Shown here piece by piece: positions 44,416 to 54,266 of a DNA stretch of 64,000 bases. Made by a program: the position numbers and the translations under genes. Positions within the stretch are counted from its first letter, which is position 1, and each line of letters begins with the position of its first letter. The stretch comes from Mangrovimonas sp. TPBH4 (GTDB lineage Bacteria > Bacteroidota > Bacteroidia > Flavobacteriales > Flavobacteriaceae). The stretch lies in the NCBI RefSeq assembly GCF_001280505.1, contig NZ_LBIO01000062.1, forward strand, positions 1 to 64,000, given 5' to 3'. The notes beneath the pieces are model-generated. The model saw only the letters and a program-made list of their open reading frames with translations. It was not told where the DNA came from and did not search any database.

Positions 44416-45717
44416 ATGCAAACAAGATTATTAACAGCACTATTTGTGTGTGTGACATTTTTATCATGTAAGGATGATAAAAAGGTGAAAGAAGAGAAAA
44501 TTGAGCCGTTACAAACTTTTGTTGAACCTGCAGAAATTCATGAGTTTGGATTCAATCTTAATGAGTTCATTGTAAAGCGCGATACCATTAAAAATGGGGA
44601 TAGTTTTGGAGCTATCATGGAGCGCAACAGAATTGGATACCCTCTTATTTACAATATTGTAGAGAGCGCAAAGGATAGCTTTGATATTGCTAGAAGACTT
44701 CAAGTAGGAAAGCCTTATACCTTATTGTGTTCCAAAGATTCATTGGAGCTTCCGCAGTGTTTTATTTACCAACCTAATCAGGAGGAATATGTGGTAATTA
44801 ATTTTAAGGACTCTATCCATGCCTATACCAATAGAAAGCCTATTAAGTATATGGAAAAGGAAGCAACCGGGGTTATTGACAGCAACATTTCTGAAACTTT
44901 GGAAGCTCAAGGCTTGAGTCCGCGACTGGCCTATATGATGGCCGATGATATTTATGCCTGGACCATAGATTTTAGACGTCTGCAAAGAGGAGATCGATTT
45001 AAGGTGATTTACACAGATAAGTATATTGATGACAGTATTTATGTAGGGGTAGATCACATTAAAGCGGCTTATTTCGAGCATAATAACGAGCCTTTCTATG
45101 CTTTTCAATTTAAAACAGATACCGTAAAAGGTATCGTTGACTACTTTAATGAGGAGGCTAAAAATTTACGTCGTGCGTTCCTGAAGTCACCCGTTAAATT
45201 TGGACGAATTTCATCTAGATACAATCTTAAGCGTCGTATTGCCTATTATGGATACAAGGTAAGACCACATAAGGGAACCGATTTTGCGGCGCCCATTGGA
45301 ACGCCTATTATGGCAACTGCCAATGGAACCGTAACCGAATCTACTAGACGCGGTGGTAATGGAAAATATGTGAAGATTAGACATAATGCTACCTACGAGA
45401 CACAGTATCTGCATATGAAAGCCCAAAACGTTAAGAAAGGGCAATTTGTAAAGCAGGGAGATGTTATTGGTTGGGTTGGTATGACCGGTAATACTGGAGG
45501 TCCTCACGTTTGTTACCGTTTCTGGAAAAATGGAAGGCAAGTGGATCCGCTAAGGGAAAAATTGCCAGAAGCCAAACCTATCTCAGATAGTTTGAAAACA
45601 AGATACATGGAATATATTTCGCCAATAAGAGGTCGCCTTGATGGAATTCAGTTTGAAGGGATTCAGGAAGAAGAAGAATTTTTGGCGGAAGAAACATTAA
45701 TTACACAAGCAAAATAA
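44416..45717 (+). CDS. M23-family peptidoglycan DD-metallopeptidase lipoprotein with altered H-x-H motif
   Basis: This 433-residue lipoprotein (lipobox ending FLSC, Cys18) has an N-terminal region with an opacity/LysM-like module (about 45-240) and a C-terminal M23 LytM-type domain (about 270-380). The zinc ligands His285 and Asp289 ([11 protein letters not shown]) and the catalytic His333 (TQYLHMKAQ) are present. The last motif, usually H-L-H with the second His binding zinc, reads His364-Val-Cys366 ([10 protein letters not shown]). Cys could still bind zinc, so activity is possible but not certain. M23 enzymes cut cross-links in peptidoglycan or regulate amidases. The pgi ATG follows 2 bp after the stop. 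Confidence 0.88.
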   Translation: MQTRLLTALFVCVTFLSCKDDKKVKEEKIEPLQTFVEPAEIHEFGFNLNEFIVKRDTIKNGDSFGAIMERNRIGYPLIYNIVESAKDSFDIARRLQVGKPYTLLCSKDSLELPQCFIYQPNQEEYVVINFKDSIHAYTNRKPIKYMEKEATGVIDSNISETLEAQGLSPRLAYMMADDIYAWTIDFRRLQRGDRFKVIYTDKYIDDSIYVGVDHIKAAYFEHNNEPFYAFQFKTDTVKGIVDYFNEEAKNLRRAFLKSPVKFGRISSRYNLKRRIAYYGYKVRPHKGTDFAAPIGTPIMATANGTVTESTRRGGNGKYVKIRHNATYETQYLHMKAQNVKKGQFVKQGDVIGWVGMTGNTGGPHVCYRFWKNGRQVDPLREKLPEAKPISDSLKTRYMEYISPIRGRLDGIQFEGIQEEEEFLAEETLITQAK

Positions 45718-45719
45718 AA

Positions 45720-47342
45720 ATGGCATTAAAAGCAATAAACCCTACGACTACAGAGGCATGGACGCAGCTGAAAGAGCATTTTGAAACCCTTAAAGATGCT
45801 CATATGAAAGATTGGTTTGCCCAAGATCCACAAAGGGCAGATAATATGACCATTTCATGGGAAGATTTTTACGTAGACTTCTCCAAAAACAGGATTACAG
45901 GAGAAACGCTTGAGCTTTTGCTGAAATTGGCAGAGGAAGTAGATCTTAAGGATGCCATTTCAAAGTATTTTGGAGGTGATGTCATCAACGAAACGGAAGG
46001 TAGAGCAGTACTGCATACAGCTTTAAGGGCCCCAAAAACTGCTGAGGTTTTGGTGGATGGTGAAAATGTCATGACCGAAATCTATGAGGTGAAGGAAAAG
46101 ATGAAGGCTTTTACCAATCAAGTCGTTTCAGGAGAGTTAAAAGGGTATACAGGAAAGGCATTTACCGATATCGTGAACATAGGAATTGGTGGATCTGATT
46201 TGGGTCCTGCCATGGTAGTGGATTCACTTACCTATTATAAAAATCACCTAAAGACACATTTTGTAAGCAATGTTGATGGGGATCATGTGAATGAGGTCAT
46301 CAAGCATCTAGATCCGGAAACAACCTTGTTTGTGGTGGTGTCCAAAACGTTTACTACTCAAGAAACTTTATCCAACGCAAGTACCATTAGGAACTGGTTC
46401 TTGATCAATGCGCCGGAAGAAGCAGTCGCCCAGCATTTCGTAGCGGTGTCTACCAATATAGAGCGTGTAAAGGCGTTTGGAATTGATGAAAGCAATATTT
46501 TTCCAATGTGGAATTGGGTAGGCGGCCGTTTCTCTTTATGGAGTGCGGTTGGATTGTCTATCAGTCTTTCTGTTGGATTCGAGAATTTCGACAAGTTGTT
46601 GTTGGGAGCCCACAAGATGGATGAACATTTTAGAACTACCAGTTTCGATAAAAATATCTCCGTGATATCTGCACTGTTGAGTGTGTGGTATAATAATTTC
46701 TTCGGTGTTGAAACCGAGGCGGTGATTCCTTATTCTCAATATTTAAATCAGTTTGCGACTTATTTGCAGCAAGGGATTATGGAAAGTAACGGAAAGAGTA
46801 TCGACCGAAGCGGGAATCCTGTGAACTATCAAACAGGAACCATCATTTGGGGAGAGCCGGGAACCAATTCGCAACACGCTTTCTTCCAATTGATACACCA
46901 AGGGACAAAATTAATTCCAGCAGAATTTATCGGGTTTGCTCAAGCATTACATGAAGATAAAGATCATCAAGACAAATTGATGTCCAACTTTTTGGCACAA
47001 ACAGAAGCCTTGCTAAATGGGAAGACAGAACAGCAGGTGAAGGATGAAGGTGCTTCAGGTAGTTTAGTGCCATTTAAAGTCTTTGAGGGCAACAAGCCTA
47101 CAACATCTATATTAATTGAGAAATTAACGCCAGAGAGTCTTGGAAAATTGATTGCCATGTACGAGCATAAGATTTTTGTGCAGGGGGTTGTTTGGAATAT
47201 TTTTAGCTACGATCAATTTGGTGTGGAATTAGGAAAACAACTTGCCAATACTATTTTGGAAGATATCAACGCATCAGGAAGTGGTAACAGTCATGATGCT
47301 TCCACGCAAAACCTTTTGGAGTTTTATAAAAAACTTTCTTAA
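45720..47342 (+). CDS. pgi: Glucose-6-phosphate isomerase
   Basis: The 540-residue glycolytic enzyme interconverts glucose-6-phosphate and fructose-6-phosphate in the cytoplasm. The signature segments are present: [74 protein letters not shown] (with the catalytic Glu and His) and the C-terminal [28 protein letters not shown]. Length is normal (E. coli 549). It is placed 2 bp after the M23 gene and is probably the last gene of the DUF3108-kynA-M23-pgi unit. A weak A/T-rich hairpin follows (47348-47364). Confidence 0.98.
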   Translation: MALKAINPTTTEAWTQLKEHFETLKDAHMKDWFAQDPQRADNMTISWEDFYVDFSKNRITGETLELLLKLAEEVDLKDAISKYFGGDVINETEGRAVLHTALRAPKTAEVLVDGENVMTEIYEVKEKMKAFTNQVVSGELKGYTGKAFTDIVNIGIGGSDLGPAMVVDSLTYYKNHLKTHFVSNVDGDHVNEVIKHLDPETTLFVVVSKTFTTQETLSNASTIRNWFLINAPEEAVAQHFVAVSTNIERVKAFGIDESNIFPMWNWVGGRFSLWSAVGLSISLSVGFENFDKLLLGAHKMDEHFRTTSFDKNISVISALLSVWYNNFFGVETEAVIPYSQYLNQFATYLQQGIMESNGKSIDRSGNPVNYQTGTIIWGEPGTNSQHAFFQLIHQGTKLIPAEFIGFAQALHEDKDHQDKLMSNFLAQTEALLNGKTEQQVKDEGASGSLVPFKVFEGNKPTTSILIEKLTPESLGKLIAMYEHKIFVQGVVWNIFSYDQFGVELGKQLANTILEDINASGSGNSHDASTQNLLEFYKKLS

Positions 47343-47461
47343 TAAATGTTAAAAAACTTTTAACAGCTTTCATGTTTAATTGTTGATGGTTTGATATTAA
47401 TCATTAACTTTCAGGTGCTTAATTGCTAACATTGGGGTAATATTTGATTATCATTAATGAG

Positions 47462-47469
47462 TAATTTTG
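47462..47469 (+). promoter_or_regulatory. Candidate -7 promoter element of the TonB receptor operon at 47.5 kb
   Basis: TAATTTTG is a perfect TAnnTTTG match 31 bp before the ATG at 47501. The 160-bp region between pgi and this gene is A/T-rich and holds several TTAAT/ATTAA repeats but no open frame. Confidence 0.45.
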
Positions 47470-47500
47470 ATAAAACTAATTCAAATTTCAACAATTAAAC

Positions 47501-50044
47501 ATGAAAAACATTTACCAGTTACTATGTGCAGCTGCTGTATTTTTATGTACTTCGGCGCTGTTCTCACAGAGCACTATCAAAGGTAAAATCATCGGTTCAG
47601 ACTTCAGTGAACCATTACCAGGTGCAAACATCATTGAAAAGGGAACATCAAACGGGACAACTACCGATTTTGATGGGAATTTCACAATTACTACACAAGC
47701 AACTTCGGGAGAATTGGTGATTACCTATGTAGGGTATACCACTCAAACCATCACCTTTAGTGGTGATCAGGATTTTGGTGTGATTACTTTGGAGTCTAGC
47801 GAGGTTGGTTTGCAGGAAGTGCAAATTATTGCCTCTGTAGCGGTCGATAGAAAGACTCCTGTAGCGGTGTCCACGGTAAAGGCTGAAGAAATAGCCTTAA
47901 AGTTGAGTACTCAAGAATTTCCTGAAATTTTAAAATCTACACCAGGAGTGTATGCTACTAGAGCTGGTGGTGGATATGGAGATGGAAGGATTAACTTGAG
48001 GGGATTTGATTCAGAAAACGTTGCGGTTATGATCAATGGTGTTCCTGTCAACGATATGGAAAACGGAAGGGTCTATTGGTCTAACTGGGCTGGTTTAGGA
48101 GATGTAACGTCCACCATGCAGGTGCAGCGTGGTTTAGGGGCCTCAAAGGTGGCTGTGCCATCAGTAGGGGGGACCATTAATATAATTACAAAAAGTACGG
48201 ATGCCGAAGCTGGAGGAAATATTATTTCCAGTATTGGTAATAATGGGTACTTGAAATATGGGATGACGTATTCCACAGGTTTGACTTCAAAGGGTTTTGC
48301 TGCTACAGTAAGCGCTGCTAAAATCTCAGGAGACGGTTATGTTGATGGGACTGAATTTTCAGGGTTTAACTATTTTGTGAGTTTGTCTCAACAGTTGAAT
48401 GATAAGAATAGATTGACCTTTAGTGCGTTTGGAGCGCAGCAAGAACATGGACAGCGTTACAATAGATCTACTATTTCGGAGTTGCAAGCAACGGAATCTG
48501 GACCTAGAAGGGCTAACAAAGATTGGGGATATAAAAATGGGGAAGTATATCATCAATCTTTTAATTTTTACCACAAACCGCAATTGTCTTTAAATCACTT
48601 ATGGGAAATCAATGATAATTCTGCTTTGTCAACTGCCCTTTATGCTTCTTTTGGTAGTGGTGGTGGACGTAGAGATGAAGGGAATAAAATTGGAGCAAGT
48701 GACTACCGAATTGGAAGTTCAGGATTGCAGCCTATAGATTTTGATAGAATTGTGGATGAAAATATTGCTAATGGCGCATCTGGTTCTACAGATATTATTT
48801 CTTCATCAAGAAACTCGCACGAATGGTATGGTATTCTTTCAACGTACAAAAATTCACTCAGTGATAACTTGACAATTTCAGGAGGGCTGGATACGCGATA
48901 TTACATAGGATCGCACTGGTATGAGGTAGATGATTTGCTTGGAGGCCAGTTTTTCCTAGATAATGAGTCGGATACCTTTGCTTATGGCAAACCACTAAAA
49001 GTTGGTGATCGTTATAATAAGGATTATGATGGCATTGTGCTTAGATATGGTCTTTTCGGTCAAGCTGAATACCAACTAACAGATGACTTAAACTTCTTCC
49101 TTGCTGCGGATGTGTCTAATTCCAACTATAAGAAAAAAGAGTTTATGAATAGTGAAATTACCGGCAGCAGAACTTCAGATGCTGTGGATTTTCTTGGTTT
49201 TGGTGTGAAAGGAGGAGGGAACTACAACTTGGATGTCAATAATAATGTGTTTGTTAATGTTGGGTATTTTTCAAAGGCACCTTTTGTAATTTCAGTTTTC
49301 TTGGATGAAGATACGTTAGATGCCAATAAGGACGCTACAAATGAAAAGGTCTTTAGTGTGGAAGTAGGTTATGGGTTTAGAGGAGAAAAGCTGTCTGCAA
49401 ATGTGAATTTGTATCGAACTAGCTGGTTGGACAAAGCTATCAATGGGTCATATCCAGGAGCAACTCCTGAAGCAGATAGAATTTATTATAACCTAACAGG
49501 AATGGATGCTTTGCACCAAGGTATTGAAATTGATCTCCGTTATAGGTTGTCAGACGACTTAACTTTTACTGGTATGGCTTCTATAGGAGATTGGAAATGG
49601 AAAAGTGATGTGTCGGCAATAATTAGGGACCAAGACGGAGAAGAGATTGATGTGGTTGATGTGTTTGCAAAAGATTTGAAAGTAGGTGATGCCGCTCAAA
49701 CAACCTTTGCTTTGGGAGCTAATTATAGGTTTGCAGATAGATCTAGAATCTATTTGGATTATAATTATGCGGGGAATATGTATTCTTCCTATTTGGTTAC
49801 TAGTCGTGGAAGTGCTGATCTCCCAGATACATGGGAAACACCTGCCTATGGGCTATTTGATATAGGTGTAAGTCATACTTTTGATTTAGGCTCCTTTGAA
49901 GCCGTTTTGAATGGGAAAATTAATAATGTTTTTAATACAGAATATATCTCAGATTCTAATGACGTGGATGGAACTGCTGCCAGTGCTTTAGTTTATTATG
50001 GAGCAGGTAGAACTTATAGTGTAGGTTTAAAACTTAATTTTTAA
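47501..50044 (+). CDS. TonB-dependent receptor with carboxypeptidase-like N-terminal domain
   Basis: This 847-residue outer-membrane receptor has a signal peptide (about 1-23), a carboxypeptidase-like domain (about 25-105; IKGKIIGSDFSEPLPGANII, TTDFDGNFTI), a TonB-box region (VGLQEVQIIASVAVDRKTP), a plug (about 118-235; INLRGFDSENVAVMINGVPVNDMENGR) and a beta-barrel ending AGRTYSVGLKLNF. The INGVPVNDMENGRVYWSNWAGL wording is typical of flavobacterial receptors with an uncharacterised ligand. No SusD homologue is present. A surface lipoprotein gene follows by under 10 bp and may encode a ligand-binding partner. Confidence 0.92.
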   Translation: MKNIYQLLCAAAVFLCTSALFSQSTIKGKIIGSDFSEPLPGANIIEKGTSNGTTTDFDGNFTITTQATSGELVITYVGYTTQTITFSGDQDFGVITLESSEVGLQEVQIIASVAVDRKTPVAVSTVKAEEIALKLSTQEFPEILKSTPGVYATRAGGGYGDGRINLRGFDSENVAVMINGVPVNDMENGRVYWSNWAGLGDVTSTMQVQRGLGASKVAVPSVGGTINIITKSTDAEAGGNIISSIGNNGYLKYGMTYSTGLTSKGFAATVSAAKISGDGYVDGTEFSGFNYFVSLSQQLNDKNRLTFSAFGAQQEHGQRYNRSTISELQATESGPRRANKDWGYKNGEVYHQSFNFYHKPQLSLNHLWEINDNSALSTALYASFGSGGGRRDEGNKIGASDYRIGSSGLQPIDFDRIVDENIANGASGSTDIISSSRNSHEWYGILSTYKNSLSDNLTISGGLDTRYYIGSHWYEVDDLLGGQFFLDNESDTFAYGKPLKVGDRYNKDYDGIVLRYGLFGQAEYQLTDDLNFFLAADVSNSNYKKKEFMNSEITGSRTSDAVDFLGFGVKGGGNYNLDVNNNVFVNVGYFSKAPFVISVFLDEDTLDANKDATNEKVFSVEVGYGFRGEKLSANVNLYRTSWLDKAINGSYPGATPEADRIYYNLTGMDALHQGIEIDLRYRLSDDLTFTGMASIGDWKWKSDVSAIIRDQDGEEIDVVDVFAKDLKVGDAAQTTFALGANYRFADRSRIYLDYNYAGNMYSSYLVTSRGSADLPDTWETPAYGLFDIGVSHTFDLGSFEAVLNGKINNVFNTEYISDSNDVDGTAASALVYYGAGRTYSVGLKLNF

Positions 50045-50053
50045 AGAAAAGTG

Positions 50054-51739
50054 ATGAAAAAAGTATTTTATTTATATGCAATGTTTTTAGGGGCAATTAT
50101 TTGTTCTTGTAACCCTATGGATGACCTGCACGATGAAGCCAGAGAAAATGCGGCTGGAGTGGTGGAATCATTTGATTTGACTTTAACGGATGATGATTAC
50201 GATGAGTTGGACCTGCAGTATGGTAGTTTCAATTCAGAAGATGAAGCTAGAGAAATGTTGCCTGACTATTTGGCTGAATTGTATCCCTATTTGGATGCTG
50301 GGTCATCTGTTAATGTATTCTATAACCTTTATGTTGGAAATGCAGAAGGGCTGGAAGATTATACAGATGCAGATGTCTATGAATTGACAACTGCAGATTA
50401 TGCGGCTTCAGGCAGTGATGCTTTTGGGTACTATCCAAACGTCGATGCTACAGAAGAGATTATGTCGGTTTTGGATTCGCAAATAGAATCTCCTTCAGAA
50501 GGGCAGATCGTATTGGTGCAATATAGACAGTATTTGGAAGTGCCGGAAGTAGGCTTTGCCAATTTATATGAATATGGGTTTAATGGTACTCTGGATGGAT
50601 TTGAGAGTGTTAATGTGGTTGGTGATCAAGTGTGGGAAGCAGACTCTTTTGGAGGTGTAGAATATGCCTATATGAGTGGATACGATGGTGGGAGTATCGT
50701 GAATGAAGATTGGTTGATTTCTCCTGAATTGGATTTATCGGGGGAGTCCGATATAAGAGTTCAAATTAACCAGGCTATCAATTATGCCAGCGACTTGTCA
50801 TTATTAGGTGTGTGGGTGACTTCAGACTATACTACAGGAGGAGACGTGTCTGCAGCTACATGGGAAATGATTGATTTTGCCAATGCCCCAGCAGGGAATA
50901 ATTGGGATTTTATCCTTTCTGAAGATTATGATTTGTCTGCTTATGATGGGCAAACGATTCATATTGCTTTTAAATATGAATCCACTGCAGATGAGTCTGC
51001 CTCATGGGAAATAGATGAGTTATTGGTGAAATCGTTAGGTGTTTCTGGAGATTATGATTCCAAAGGAGAGTACTTTGTGTATTCTGAAGGTGCTTGGGAA
51101 GTGATGGAGGGTGTCTATTATCTAAGTTCCGTGGATTACAACTCTATGGGTGAAGGCTCTGGACAACCAGGACAGTATGATAATTTCAGTAGTTCTGTTC
51201 CTGCAGATAGCTATATACCTACCTTCTTGAGTATTGAGTATCCATACGCGCAAGAAGAAGAGCAGATGTTTGTAATCTATAAGTACTATTCAAGTTCTGC
51301 TGGAGCGGTTCAAATAAGAGGAAATTCTTATACGGTAGTTGAAGGCGAATGGACAGCATACCAATCTACTATTGAATCTAGTTTACAATTTGGTTTTGAT
51401 GGAACAGAATGGGTACCAGACAATACAATTCAATATACTTTAACTGGTGCCGATTATGATTATATAGCTGCAGCTTATGCCGCTGAGCCAGGATTTGAGG
51501 CGGCCGCTGGAAATTTGGCAAATTATGGTAACTTTAATAGGACAGGAGGGAGTACATCTTGGAGTGATGAGATGATGTTTACGGTGTTGACAGACCTATT
51601 GGCAAATGTTATTGATCCAACGGCAGAAGAAGGACAGAAATATGTACTGAGCTATGATGTTTACAATGGTAGTAGTGCCATTGAAACCATGAGTCTTATT
51701 AAAGAAGGCGGTGAGTGGGTGCTCAATGTGAATGACTAG
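50054..51739 (+). CDS. Choice-of-anchor J-type surface lipoprotein, TonB receptor partner
   Basis: From the ATG at 50054 the product has 561 residues with a lipoprotein signal ending ICSC (Cys19) and a run of acidic residues after it, as in exported surface lipoproteins of Bacteroidota. The middle part (about 170-320; DGFESVNVVGDQVWEADSFGGVEYAYMSGYDGGS, NEDWLISPELDLSG, ASWEIDELLV) is a choice-of-anchor J/MAM-like jelly roll. The C-terminal part is acidic and shows no known domain. The frame also contains a GTG three bases earlier. Operon position after the receptor suggests it binds the same ligand at the surface. The ligand is unknown. A strong bidirectional terminator follows. Confidence 0.85.
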   Translation: MKKVFYLYAMFLGAIICSCNPMDDLHDEARENAAGVVESFDLTLTDDDYDELDLQYGSFNSEDEAREMLPDYLAELYPYLDAGSSVNVFYNLYVGNAEGLEDYTDADVYELTTADYAASGSDAFGYYPNVDATEEIMSVLDSQIESPSEGQIVLVQYRQYLEVPEVGFANLYEYGFNGTLDGFESVNVVGDQVWEADSFGGVEYAYMSGYDGGSIVNEDWLISPELDLSGESDIRVQINQAINYASDLSLLGVWVTSDYTTGGDVSAATWEMIDFANAPAGNNWDFILSEDYDLSAYDGQTIHIAFKYESTADESASWEIDELLVKSLGVSGDYDSKGEYFVYSEGAWEVMEGVYYLSSVDYNSMGEGSGQPGQYDNFSSSVPADSYIPTFLSIEYPYAQEEEQMFVIYKYYSSSAGAVQIRGNSYTVVEGEWTAYQSTIESSLQFGFDGTEWVPDNTIQYTLTGADYDYIAAAYAAEPGFEAAAGNLANYGNFNRTGGSTSWSDEMMFTVLTDLLANVIDPTAEEGQKYVLSYDVYNGSSAIETMSLIKEGGEWVLNVND

Positions 51740-51760
51740 GCAGCTTTAGTTAAATGCATC

Positions 51761-51793
51761 AAAAAAGCCATCAACAACGTTGATGGCTTTTTT
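51761..51793. terminator. Bidirectional terminator between the surface lipoprotein gene and gldD
   Basis: AAAAAAGCCATCAAC (51761-51775) and GTTGATGGCTTTTTT (51779-51793) are perfect complements with a 3-nt loop. The genes on both sides converge on it. Confidence 0.93.
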
Positions 51794-51812
51794 GTTTTTT
51801 ATGGATATATAA

Positions 51813-52385
51813 TTAGTTCCAGGTAATGGTTTCCATAATATGTTTGATGTCGTTTTTTAAGTACACGGCAGCCGGATAAATGGAGTCGTAATTAGGTTTT
51901 GCATAAAAGTACAAAGAACCTGTTAAAAAGTGGTTGACGCTGTCTGTAACATAGAATTGCGATTGGCTGGCGGCATTGCCTCCAACTTCGTAAAACATCC
52001 CAAAAACGTTATGTAATTTGTTTTCGTAGGGCTGTTCAATGATCTCATCGGCTTTTACAACGTGCTTTTGTGTAAGGTTTTGGGCATCTTTAATAAGAGA
52101 CTCCAAATTGTCCTTGTTCACTTGTTTATAGGTTAGGTAAATGGTGCCTTTCATTTCCGGGTACTGAATATCCAAACCAAAGGTCTTTTTTGAAGGATCA
52201 ACTTTTATGTTGTCTATGTCCTCTGCCAATTCATTTTGTTCAAAAGAAAATGGCAAGGCAGTCCTAACTGAGTGATAAGTAGCTTGAGGGTAGTCTAAAC
52301 GTAAAAACGCCTTAGGTTTAGGGATGGGGTCTTCTGCGCATGAAAAACAAAGTCCTGCCATTATAAGTGCTACTAATCTCTTCAT
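51813..52385 (-). CDS. gldD: Gliding motility lipoprotein GldD
   Basis: The 190-residue lipoprotein (lipobox ending FSC, Cys16) matches GldD, needed for gliding and type IX secretion in Flavobacterium johnsoniae. Its start after the lipobox, with PKPKAFLRLDYPQATYH, is the family signature, followed by a beta-rich domain with FGLDIQYPEMKGTIYLTYK and GMFYEVGGNAASQSQFYVTDS. Its exact biochemical role is not known. It lies 31 bp downstream of gldE in the same operon; this pair and ssb/mutY form a gene order I recall from other flavobacteria. It fits the T9SS cargo protein encoded at the left end of the window. Confidence 0.94.
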   Translation of the reverse strand: MKRLVALIMAGLCFSCAEDPIPKPKAFLRLDYPQATYHSVRTALPFSFEQNELAEDIDNIKVDPSKKTFGLDIQYPEMKGTIYLTYKQVNKDNLESLIKDAQNLTQKHVVKADEIIEQPYENKLHNVFGMFYEVGGNAASQSQFYVTDSVNHFLTGSLYFYAKPNYDSIYPAAVYLKNDIKHIMETITWN

Positions 52386-52416
52386 TTTAATGTGGTATTG
52401 TCCTAAAAAGGATTTT

Positions 52417-53727
52417 TTAGGCGTCTAAAATAGTAAACTTTACCTGTTTAATACGTTTTTTGTCCAAAGCCTCTATAGTGAAAACGTAGTTTTTGAAATT
52501 TATTTTACTGTTGCGCTTTGGGAAAAGTCCAGAAATTTCCAGAACAAATCCCGCAATGGTTTCGGCTTCACCTTTATGGTCTTCAAAAACGGATTCGTCA
52601 TCTATCTTGATGATTTTGTAGAAGTCTTTTAAAGGGGTTTTGCCTTCAAAGGAATAGTTTTTATCGTCAATGATGGTATAGGATAAATCATCGTCATCAA
52701 ACTCGTCGCTTATATCTCCCACAATTTCCTCGATAACATCTTCCAAAGAAATCACCCCAGAGGTGCCTCCGTATTCATCTACTACAATAGCTAAGTGAAC
52801 TTTTTTGCTTTGGAATTCCAGCATCAAATCGTCCAACTTTTTGTTTTCGGGAACAAAAAATGGTTCTCTTAGTAGGGCAGTCCAGTCAAATTGTTTTTTG
52901 TCAATATGGGGGAGTAAATCCTTAACATATAAAATCCCAATGACGGAGTCTATGCTGTCCTTGTAAACAGGAATCCTGGAATAGCCGTTTTTGGTGATTT
53001 GCTCAATAACTTCACTGTACTTCTGGTCGGTTTGAAGAGCGAAAATATCCATTCTGGGTTTCATGACCTGCTTGGTGTCCGTATTTCCAAAGGAGACGAT
53101 GCCCTGTAAAATTTTATGTTCTTCCCTAGTGGTGTCCTGTTCACTTGTGAGTTCTAAGGCCTGTGATAATTGATCGACGCTTAAATTGGATTTTTGCTTG
53201 CCCAATTTGTTATGGATAGCAATGGTGAAATAACGCATTGGGAGGGTGAAAGGAGTAAAAATCACATCCAATACCTGTAGCGGAATGCTCATGAAGGTGG
53301 AGAATTTTACTCTATTTCTGCTGGCGTATATTTTCGGAATGATTTCTCCAAACAATAGGATAAGGAAGGTGATGACAACTACTTCCAGAAAAAACTTCAT
53401 CCAATGACTCTCGATGGAGGCGAATAGGTGTTCTCCCAAAAAGGCAAATAGAATAACAATACCAACGTTTATAAAATTGTTGGCAACTAGGATCGTGGCC
53501 AATAATTTTTTGGGACGTTCCAAAAGTTTGGAAATGATTTTAAATGTATTTGGCTTTTCTTCAAGGCCAGTATCGATATCTGACCGGGTCAATGAGAAAA
53601 AAGCAACTTCGGCACCAGAAATAAGTGCAGAGCAAATCAATAAAACAACGAGCAGGGCAATTCCAGAAATTAAGGGAATGTTGATGGATAATAATGGTAA
53701 TATTAAACTCGGGGGTTCAGGGTCCAA
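52417..53727 (-). CDS. gldE: Gliding motility-associated protein GldE (CNNM/CorC-like)
   Basis: This 436-residue inner-membrane protein has the hemolysin C/CNNM architecture: a DUF21 region with four hydrophobic segments (about 18-190; SGAEVAFFSLTRSDID), a pair of CBS domains (about 215-345; MKPRMDIFALQTDQKYSEVIEQI, VVDEYGGTSGVISLEDVIEEIVGDI) and a CorC/HlyC C-terminal domain (about 355-430). Relatives take part in magnesium or cobalt handling. In F. johnsoniae gldE supports gldD function. It lies between ssb (24 bp) and gldD (31 bp) and is probably read with both. Confidence 0.94.
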   Translation of the reverse strand: MDPEPPSLILPLLSINIPLISGIALLVVLLICSALISGAEVAFFSLTRSDIDTGLEEKPNTFKIISKLLERPKKLLATILVANNFINVGIVILFAFLGEHLFASIESHWMKFFLEVVVITFLILLFGEIIPKIYASRNRVKFSTFMSIPLQVLDVIFTPFTLPMRYFTIAIHNKLGKQKSNLSVDQLSQALELTSEQDTTREEHKILQGIVSFGNTDTKQVMKPRMDIFALQTDQKYSEVIEQITKNGYSRIPVYKDSIDSVIGILYVKDLLPHIDKKQFDWTALLREPFFVPENKKLDDLMLEFQSKKVHLAIVVDEYGGTSGVISLEDVIEEIVGDISDEFDDDDLSYTIIDDKNYSFEGKTPLKDFYKIIKIDDESVFEDHKGEAETIAGFVLEISGLFPKRNSKINFKNYVFTIEALDKKRIKQVKFTILDA

Positions 53728-53751
53728 TTCAAAAAAGATTAGTTAAACATA

Positions 53752-54189
53752 TTAAAATGGAAGATCGTCATTTCCATCCATTGGCTCTGGGGCCGTATTT
53801 TGTGTGTTTTCCGTTTGCGGCTGTGGACTGCCTCCAGAATTTTGAGACTCACTTTTGGTGGTTAAAAATGTAAAGTCTGTGCACTGAATTTCTGTCGAGT
53901 AACGGTCCATGCCTTTTTCGTCCTGCCATTTCCTGGTTTTGATACGTCCTTCTACATAAATGCGATCCCCCTTGGTGAGGTATTTTTCGCAAATTTCGGC
54001 AGCTTTGTTTCTTACCACTATATTATGCCACTCTGTATTGGTTACACGTTCGTTGGTTTGTCTGTTGGTATATGTTTCATTGGTGGCCAAAGGAAAGCGG
54101 CCTACACAATTTCCTCCTTCAAAATAATGCAGTTTGACTTCATCTCCCAAATGCCCAATTAGCATTACTTTATTTAAGGTTCCTGACAT
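53752..54189 (-). CDS. ssb: Single-stranded DNA-binding protein
   Basis: The 145-residue protein has an OB fold (about 1-108; TLNKVMLIGHLGDEVKLHYF, NTEWHNIVVRNKAAEICEKYLTKGDRIYVEGRIKTRKW), a Gly/Gln/Asn/Pro-rich flexible linker and the acidic tip DGNDDLPF that recruits partner proteins. It coats single-stranded DNA in replication and repair. A perfect -7 element lies upstream, so the gene can start the ssb-gldE-gldD unit. mutY lies upstream on the same strand, with a gap of about 77 bp. Confidence 0.97.
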   Translation of the reverse strand: MSGTLNKVMLIGHLGDEVKLHYFEGGNCVGRFPLATNETYTNRQTNERVTNTEWHNIVVRNKAAEICEKYLTKGDRIYVEGRIKTRKWQDEKGMDRYSTEIQCTDFTFLTTKSESQNSGGSPQPQTENTQNTAPEPMDGNDDLPF

Positions 54190-54211
54190 ATAGTTGTGGT
54201 GTTTGTGTTAG

Positions 54212-54219
54212 CAAAATTA
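54212..54219 (-). promoter_or_regulatory. Candidate -7 promoter element of ssb-gldE-gldD
   Basis: TAATTTTG on the minus strand is a perfect TAnnTTTG match about 23 bp before the ssb ATG at 54189. Confidence 0.5.
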
Positions 54220-54266
54220 ACCATTTTTAAATGACTTTCTTAAAAGTAAGAAAAATTTGTGAGTCT

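Noticed and set aside
47348-47364. GTTAAAA-AAC-TTTTAAC hairpin after pgi as a terminator
   Set aside because: The stem is only A/T-rich and no T-run follows; too weak to list as a terminator.
54230-54256. TTTCTT/AAGAAA inverted repeat downstream of mutY as a terminator
   Set aside because: Short, A/T-only stem with a poor T-run on the relevant strand.
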